NCBI RefSeq assembly: GCF_009377175.1
Contig: NZ_VJZD01000006.1
Location: 1 to 64,000 of the forward strand
Origin: Streptomyces adustus
GTDB lineage: Bacteria; Actinomycetota; Actinomycetes; Streptomycetales; Streptomycetaceae
DNA: 64,000 nt
Direction of reading: 5' to 3'
Position 1 is the stretch's first letter. Each line of letters begins with the position of its first letter. Both the position numbers and the translations under genes were made by a program. The notes beneath the pieces were generated by a model that saw only the letters and a program-made list of their open reading frames with translations, did no database searches and was not told the DNA's origin. Positions 59,488-64,000 of this stretch are shown one piece after another.

Positions 59488-59509
59488 CGTGACGTGATGT
59501 GACGTGACG
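59485..59509 (+). repeat. TGACG microrepeat over the locus stop codon
   Basis: Five units of TGACG (the third is TGATG) begin at the stop codon of the aminotransferase. Because the period is five, TGA occurs in all three frames within 15 bases, so ribosomes in any frame stop here. The PAP2 gene on the other strand ends at 59510. Confidence 0.7.
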
Positions 59510-60385
59510 TCAGCGGTTTTCCCGGCGAACGGCGTCGGCCGTCCGATCGGCCGGTCGACCGGCTGAGTGACCGGCCGTCCGATCGGCTGTCCGATCGGAC
59601 GGCGGGTCCGCCGGTCGGCCCGCGCCGCGACCGGACATCCGGCCTGGCGCCCGGCCTGGCGCCCGGCCGGGCAGCCGATCGGGCATCCGGTCGGCCGTCA
59701 GGTCGACCAGCCACGCGGTCACCGGGACCACCGCCAGCGCGGTGCACCAGCCGCCGAGGACGTCGGTCGGGTAGTGCGCGCCCAGGGTGACCTGCGCCCA
59801 GCCCATGGCGGCGCCGGAGACCAGCGCCGCGGCGAGCACGAGTGACAGGCCGGCCGTCCTGCCGAGGCCGGACCGGCCGGTCACGGTCAGCGCCACGACG
59901 AGCGCGAGCGCGGTGGCGAACGCGGTGTGCCCGCTCGGGTAGGACAGGTGCTCGCCATGGATCGTGCGTCCCACCACGGACTTGAGCAGTGTCGCCGTCA
60001 CCACGGCCACCCCGGCCCCGCCGACGACGAGCACCGCGGCGCGAGGACGCCGAAACAGCAGACAGCCCGTCACGAGGGCCCCGACCAGCAGCACCGATCC
60101 GCCGGGCTCCCCCAGAAAGTCCAGGGCCAGAGCGACATTCCGCCGCCACGGCCCCACACCGTACAGCGCATCCCCGATCCTGGCGTCCACCGTGCCGGGC
60201 TCGCTGTCGCCTGCGTACCGGACCCCGAGCACGACCACCACCAGCGCGGCAAGGGCCGCGGTCCACCCGAGCCACCCGCGCAGCGTCGGCGGCACCACAG
60301 GCTCCGAGCGGCCGCTCACCTGCCCACCACCTGTTTCCCCCCGCTCCAGACCCTCTTCAAGACGGGTCGACCCGACTTTGGTCAT
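59510..60385 (-). CDS. PAP2 family phosphatase
   Basis: A 291-residue membrane phosphatase with about six helices. The active-site motifs are KSVVGRTIHG (C1, with Thr where Pro is common), PSGH at about 150-153 (C2) and GAHYPTD (C3). Such enzymes hydrolyse lipid phosphates such as undecaprenyl pyrophosphate; recycling carrier lipid for the neighbouring locus is a reasonable guess. The last 65 residues are an Arg/Asp/Gly/Pro repetitive tail (MPDRLPGRAPGRAPGR, then DRTADRTAG) encoded by imperfect repeats rich in palindromes. Start ATG 60385; a TTG just before it, or a GTG near residue 24, are alternatives. Confidence 0.83.
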   Translation of the reverse strand: MTKVGSTRLEEGLERGETGGGQVSGRSEPVVPPTLRGWLGWTAALAALVVVVLGVRYAGDSEPGTVDARIGDALYGVGPWRRNVALALDFLGEPGGSVLLVGALVTGCLLFRRPRAAVLVVGGAGVAVVTATLLKSVVGRTIHGEHLSYPSGHTAFATALALVVALTVTGRSGLGRTAGLSLVLAAALVSGAAMGWAQVTLGAHYPTDVLGGWCTALAVVPVTAWLVDLTADRMPDRLPGRAPGRAPGRMSGRGAGRPADPPSDRTADRTAGHSAGRPADRTADAVRRENR

Positions 60386-60532
60386 CAACTGGTGCCAAAA
60401 CGGTCTCCATTGGTCACCCTAACCAACAACACGGCCACGACGTACGGCGGTTGGGAAGTTCGCGAGTCAAGTCTCCGTACATCGGAGTCCCACCCGACCG
60501 GCACCGGCGGATCTTCACTAGGATCACCGGTC

Positions 60533-61414
60533 ATGGACTGGCTGGAGCGCACCGCGAAGCTCAGGCAGTGGACCAGGAGCGGGACCCGTGCTCCGCACAA
60601 GCCGCTGCTGCTCCTCTACGCTCTCGGACGGTTCCAGGAGGACGCCGACAGCCGGTTGCGCTACAGCTCGATCGAGCAGGATCTACAGCGGCTGCTGACC
60701 GAGTACGGCCCGCCCAACAGGACGACCCCCGCCTACCCGTTCCACCATCTCGTCAGCGACGGTATGTGGGAGGTGCGCACCGACCACGGGCACGGCAGCC
60801 CGGGAAGCGGTGTGGGAGATCTGCGCACCACAGGGGCCACGGGCCGGCTGGCGCCGGAACTCAGGGCCGCGCTGCGGCGCGAACCCCAACTGCTGGAGCG
60901 GATCGCCCGATTGCTGCTCGATCTGCACTTCCCGCCGTCCCTGCACGGCGAGTTGTGCGAGGCGGTCGGCCTGGACCTGGAGCCTGCCCAGGCCGAGCAG
61001 CTGTCGGCGGTACGGAGGCAGCGCGACCGGCGTATGCGGGAGGCGGTGCTGACCGCGTACGAGTACCGCTGCGCGTTCTGCGGCTACGACGGCCGGATCG
61101 GCACGGTGCCGGTCGGCCTGGAGGCCGCGCATGTGCACTGGTGGGCGTTCGGCGGACCGGACGACGTCGCCAACGGGCTGTGCCTGTGCTCGCTGCACCA
61201 CAAGCTCTTCGACAAGGGCGTCCTCGGGGTCGACGACGGTCACCGCGTCCTCGTCTCCCAGCGGTTCGTCGGACACAGCCCCGCCGCCCGCCGGCACGTC
61301 GTCGCGCTCTCCGGCCGTCCCCTGATCGGTCCGCAACCGGGAGCGCGCCCCGTCGCGGCCGAACACCTCGCCTGGCACACGAGCCAGGTCTTCCACGGCG
61401 ATCCTCGCCCCTGA
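60533..61414 (+). CDS. Phosphorothioated-DNA-binding HNH restriction endonuclease (type IV)
   Basis: A 293-residue nuclease. Residues 1-130 match the sulfur-binding domain of ScoMcrA/SprMcrA-type enzymes: GTRAPHKPLLLLYALGRF and PAYPFHHLVSDGMWEV. Residues 165-235 are an HNH domain with Cys180 and Cys183 (CAFC), EAAHVHWWAF (His200), ANGLCLCSLHHKLFDKG. These enzymes cut DNA carrying phosphorothioate modifications, defending against DNA from dnd-containing cells. No dnd genes are in the window, as expected because self-modification would be toxic. ATG 60533 follows AGGATC. It stands alone next to the PAP2 gene. Confidence 0.9.
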   Translation: MDWLERTAKLRQWTRSGTRAPHKPLLLLYALGRFQEDADSRLRYSSIEQDLQRLLTEYGPPNRTTPAYPFHHLVSDGMWEVRTDHGHGSPGSGVGDLRTTGATGRLAPELRAALRREPQLLERIARLLLDLHFPPSLHGELCEAVGLDLEPAQAEQLSAVRRQRDRRMREAVLTAYEYRCAFCGYDGRIGTVPVGLEAAHVHWWAFGGPDDVANGLCLCSLHHKLFDKGVLGVDDGHRVLVSQRFVGHSPAARRHVVALSGRPLIGPQPGARPVAAEHLAWHTSQVFHGDPRP

Positions 61415-61511
61415 CAGAGAACGCCCGTTTCCCGCCGGGCCGTCGTGTCCGAGCTCTTCGCCGTGGCCAACCGGGAGACCGGGGGCACCGTCAGGTCCGT
61501 GAACCGCCGAC

Positions 61512-61543
61512 GGCGTGCCGGGCCCTCGCGGGCCGGACACGCC
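61512..61543. terminator. Hairpin between the endonuclease and lamin-tail genes
   Basis: GGCGTG (61512-61517) pairs with CACGCC (61538-61543), and inside it the CGGGCCC/GGGCCGG stretch pairs with one bulge around a TCGC loop. It sits between convergent genes. The rest of the 187-base gap holds no supported gene. Confidence 0.55.
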
Positions 61544-61601
61544 GCCGTGTTCTTCACCGTCTCCGGTGGCTCATTCAGCCGCCCGGGCGCGGTGTGCGAG
61601 G

Positions 61602-62177
61602 TCAGTGACGGTTGCCGCCCTGACGGTGGTCGTCACCGCGGCCGTGGTTGTCGCCGTGACCACGGTTGTCGCCGTGACCGCGGTTGTCGCCCTGGTGACG
61701 GACGCGGCCCCAGGACTCGTCGTCGACGAAGCGACCGCGGTCGTCGCGCAGGGTGACGGTGCCGCGGACGTTGTCCCAGATGTGGTTACGACGGCCCTGG
61801 TAGAGGTCCGTACGGGTGTCACGGCCCTGGCCGGTGTGGACCCGGACCGAGTCGCGGCCGCCCAGACGGTAGTGGTGGAAGGTGTAGGTACGGCCGACGT
61901 TGTCGCGCAGGGTCCAGCCGTCGAGGTTGACGGCCCGGCGCGTGGTGTTGCTCAGCTCGACCCATTCCTTGTTCAGCGAACGGTCGTGCCGCTCGTCACG
62001 TCCGGGGGAATCGGCCTGCACGGCCGTGATCTTCACCTGCGGCTGGTGCGGACGGGCCACCCCCGCCGCGGAGGCCGGCAGCGCCGCCACACCCACCACG
62101 GCGCCGGCCGCCAGCGCGGCAGCGGCCAGACGGCGAGCGGAGAGAGAGCGGGCGTTGGCAAAGACAGAAGCGGACAT
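61602..62177 (-). CDS. Lamin tail domain secreted protein
   Basis: A 191-residue secreted protein. A signal peptide ends at ASA (about residue 38) after RRLAAAALAAGAVVGVAALPASA. Residues 48-150 form a lamin tail (LTD) immunoglobulin-like domain: VKITAVQADSP, KEWVELSNTTRRAVNLDGWTL, TYTFHHYRLGGRDSVRVHTG, VTLRDDRGRFVD. The last 35 residues are a His/Gly/Asp/Asn-rich repeat (RGHGDNRGHGDN) that may bind metal ions. LTD proteins in Streptomyces are exported, with no known activity. ATG 62177 has GGGGGA before it; a TTG one codon earlier is also possible. Confidence 0.86.
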   Translation of the reverse strand: MSASVFANARSLSARRLAAAALAAGAVVGVAALPASAAGVARPHQPQVKITAVQADSPGRDERHDRSLNKEWVELSNTTRRAVNLDGWTLRDNVGRTYTFHHYRLGGRDSVRVHTGQGRDTRTDLYQGRRNHIWDNVRGTVTLRDDRGRFVDDESWGRVRHQGDNRGHGDNRGHGDNHGRGDDHRQGGNRH

Positions 62178-62582
62178 CAAGTCCCCCTGATGGTGCGGGC
62201 GTCAGTGCGGAAGCGGCCTTGCGGGCCGCCGCGGCACCGGCGCGATGTACGAGGTCACGGCCCCTTTTTGCGGCCGCACACACACTCTGTCCGTAATGCG
62301 GCTGCTTTGAGATGGAAACCCGATGCTGTTACACGTTGCCCATATTTCCGTGACTCTTGGATGTATCGCTCACCTATGTCGGCAGTGCCCCCTTCTGGCA
62401 CCCCGCCAGGCCGCCGATTCCGTGCGGGCGTTGAGGAACAGTGCCCGATCCCCGCACCACGCCATGCCGGGTCCGAGCAGGCCGTCACCCGAAAGTGGGT
62501 AACGGCCCTCCGCCTCGCGGCGGGGTCCGAACCCGCCCCCTCGGTGGCGCGGGCCCGGTCGACCCGGCGGCGCCCGGCCCGC
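62178..62582. other. 405-base intergenic region upstream of the lamin-tail gene
   Basis: No supported gene. It contains the promoter region of the lamin-tail gene; an AT-richer patch lies at about 62285-62375. No clear operator or terminator hairpin with a stem above eight bases was seen. Confidence 0.4.
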
Positions 62583-63833
62583 TCAGCCGGCCGTCGGCCG
62601 TACCCGCTGGCGCAGCCCGGCGGCCTTGGCCGTGAGGTAGCGCTGTTCGGGCGTGCTGGCGGTCAGGGCCGCCGCGAGGCGGTAGTGGTGCCCGGCCGTC
62701 TCCGGTTCTCCGGCCATCTCCAGCAGATGGGCTCGCACCGCGTGCATGCGGTGATGACCGGCGAGCGGCCCGCTGCCACCGCTGTCGAGCCGGTCCAGCA
62801 AGGCCAGGGCAGCGCCCGGTTCGTCCGTCATCGCGAGAGCGACCGCGCGGTTCAGGGTGACCAGCGGACTGCCCGTCACCTGCTCCAGCACCTCGTACAG
62901 ACCGAGGATCTGCGGCCAGTCGGTGTCCCGGGCGTGGGCGGCGCGGTCGTGGACGGCCGCGACGGCGGCCTGCAACCGGTATTCGCCGGGCCGTTGCCGG
63001 TGGGCGAACGTGCCGATCAGCAGCGCGGTGCCCTCCCGGATCAAGCCGCGGTCCCATCGTGTGCGGTCCTGCTCGGCCAGCGGGACGAGTTCGCCGTGCG
63101 GGCCGGTACGCGCCGGCCGGCGGGCCTCGGTCAGCAGCATCAGGGCCAGCAGCCCGGCCACCTCGCCCTCGACCGGCAGGAGCCGATGCACCTGACGGGC
63201 CAGCCGGACGGCCTCACCGGAGAGATCCGCCCGGTGCAGCGTCGTCCCCGCGGAGGCGGTGTAACCCTCGTTGAACAGCAGATACAGCACGCGCAGCACG
63301 GACCGCAGCCGACCCGCCCAGTCGGGCGAGCCCGGCACGGGCACGTCGAACCGTACCGACGACGCCTTCAGGCGCTGCTTGGCCCGGCTGATGCGCTGGG
63401 CCATCGTCGCCTCGGGCACCAGGTAGGCGGCTGCGATCTGGGCGGTCGTCAGGCCGCCGACGGCCCGGAGTGTCAGGGCGATCGCCGAGGCGGGGGTGAG
63501 CGTGGGATGGCAGCACATGAACAGCAGCGCCAGACAGTCGTCGGCTGCCGGGGCCCCGGCCGGTACCGGTTCCCTGGCCACGCGCTCCTCGCGGCGTCGT
63601 CGTGCCGCCTCGCTGCGCATCTGGTCGGTGTAGCGGCGCACGGCGGTCCGCAGCAGCCAGCCGCGTGGGTTTTCCGGCACCCCGCGCTCGGGCCAGTGCC
63701 CGGCGGCGGCGATCAGGGCCTCCTGGACCGCGTCCTCGCATGCGTCGAAGTCGCCCAGCCGTCGCGCGAGCAGGCCGAGGACCTGCGGCGCCAGCGAGCG
63801 CAACAGGTCCTCGACGCCGGGCCGATCGGTCAC
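62583..63833 (-). CDS. ECF sigma factor with C-terminal TPR-like extension (ECF42 type)
   Basis: A 416-residue RNA polymerase sigma factor. Region 2 (DFDACEDAVQEALIAAAGHWP, then RGWLLRTAVRRYTDQMR) and region 4 (LRAVGGLTTAQIAAAYLVPEATMAQRISRAKQRL) are complete, though region 4 begins unusually after FMCCHPTLTPASAIALTLR. About 230 residues follow with a helical repeat region (YLLFNEGYTASAGT, LLDRLDSGGSG, HYRLAAALTAS). This layout, with an adjacent YCII/DGPF gene, is that of the ECF42 group, in which the C-terminal part replaces an anti-sigma factor. GTG 63833 overlaps the YCII stop by four bases. Confidence 0.9.
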   Translation of the reverse strand: MTDRPGVEDLLRSLAPQVLGLLARRLGDFDACEDAVQEALIAAAGHWPERGVPENPRGWLLRTAVRRYTDQMRSEAARRRREERVAREPVPAGAPAADDCLALLFMCCHPTLTPASAIALTLRAVGGLTTAQIAAAYLVPEATMAQRISRAKQRLKASSVRFDVPVPGSPDWAGRLRSVLRVLYLLFNEGYTASAGTTLHRADLSGEAVRLARQVHRLLPVEGEVAGLLALMLLTEARRPARTGPHGELVPLAEQDRTRWDRGLIREGTALLIGTFAHRQRPGEYRLQAAVAAVHDRAAHARDTDWPQILGLYEVLEQVTGSPLVTLNRAVALAMTDEPGAALALLDRLDSGGSGPLAGHHRMHAVRAHLLEMAGEPETAGHHYRLAAALTASTPEQRYLTAKAAGLRQRVRPTAG

Positions 63834-64000
63834 AGGTCGAACGCGGTGTCGTTCATCACCTGACGCACCTCGACCGGCTGCCGCGTCGGCACCCCGCCCG
63901 GGCCGGGCACCGCCGAGATCCTCGCGGCGATCTCCACCGCACGCGCCTCCGACTCCACATCGACCACGTTGAACCCGGCCAGGACCTCCTTGGACTCCGG
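63830..64000 (-). CDS. YCII/DGPF family protein, partial
   Basis: The last 56 codons of a YCII-related protein; the start lies beyond the right edge. The end reads KEVLAGFNVVDVESEARAVEIA, AARISAVPGPGG, VEVRQVMNDTAFDL. DGPF/YCII proteins are small dimeric ferredoxin-like folds, often the target or partner of ECF42 sigma factors. The overlap with the sigma start shows that the two genes are co-transcribed. Confidence 0.85.
   Translation of the reverse strand, partial: PESKEVLAGFNVVDVESEARAVEIAARISAVPGPGGVPTRQPVEVRQVMNDTAFDL

Noticed and set aside
61445..61600. Open frame between the endonuclease and lamin-tail genes
   Set aside because: Arg-rich, without ribosome site, and spans a terminator-like hairpin between convergent genes.

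Overview
The window is high-GC actinobacterial DNA, most likely a Streptomyces chromosome. Support: GTG and TTG starts, many ATGA/GTGA gene overlaps, Tat-type signal peptides, and families typical of that genus (Lcp rubber oxygenase, TROVE protein, ECF sigma factor with a YCII partner, cutinase, sulfur-binding restriction endonuclease). No rRNA, tRNA, CRISPR array or insertion sequence was found.

Layout. 0-1 kb: arsenate reductase and an ArsN1-like acetyltransferase. 1-3.7 kb: a poorly conserved patch with an RTX remnant, a DUF3500 secreted protein, a Sel1/TPR protein and two gene fragments that abut each other. 3.7-7.5 kb: a NarL-type two-component system divergent from an ABC exporter. 7.7-9.1 kb: rubber oxygenase Lcp, with an operator-like palindrome upstream. 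9.2-16.6 kb: RibD-like reductase, TROVE/vWA protein, a small HTH protein with a probable leaderless promoter inside twin palindromes, a decayed TPR gene, a lipoprotein, a methyltransferase-ASCH-NUDIX fusion and a second NUDIX protein. 16.6-31.2 kb: a proline-rich repeat protein, then several secreted or predicted hydrolases (GH78 rhamnosidase, lipase-like hydrolase, tannase/feruloyl esterase, cutinase) among a DUF3592 membrane protein, a phosphotransferase, a GNAT, a shortened LuxR regulator and a PhzF isomerase.

31.9-59.5 kb: one co-directional 20-gene polysaccharide locus, the main feature of the window. It has the parts of a Wzx/Wzy-type pathway: an initiating sugar-phosphate transferase, three glycosyltransferases, two Wzz-like proteins, an O-antigen ligase/polymerase-like protein and a flippase. 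It also has an AlgD-like GDP-mannose 6-dehydrogenase with the catalytic cysteine at residue 268, an asparagine-synthetase-like amidotransferase, a bi-domain oxidoreductase, a heparinase/alginate-lyase-like protein and a beta-helix lipoprotein. These suggest a uronate-containing, possibly amidated, alginate-like polymer. A second block (C-methyltransferase, glucose-1-phosphate cytidylyltransferase, PIG-L deacetylase, SDR epimerase, DUF4910, RmlC-like epimerase, GSA-type aminotransferase) looks like a pathway to an unusual CDP-activated sugar. A pyruvyl transferase would add an acidic ketal. Most joints overlap by one to four bases, so the locus is probably one or a few translationally coupled transcripts behind a roughly 600-base hairpin-rich leader.

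59.5-64 kb: a PAP2 phosphatase that could recycle lipid carrier, a phosphorothioate-dependent type IV restriction endonuclease, a lamin-tail secreted protein, and an ECF42-type sigma factor preceded by its YCII/DGPF partner, which runs off the right edge. Start codons, domain limits and functions come from reading alone; no database search or structure prediction was run.
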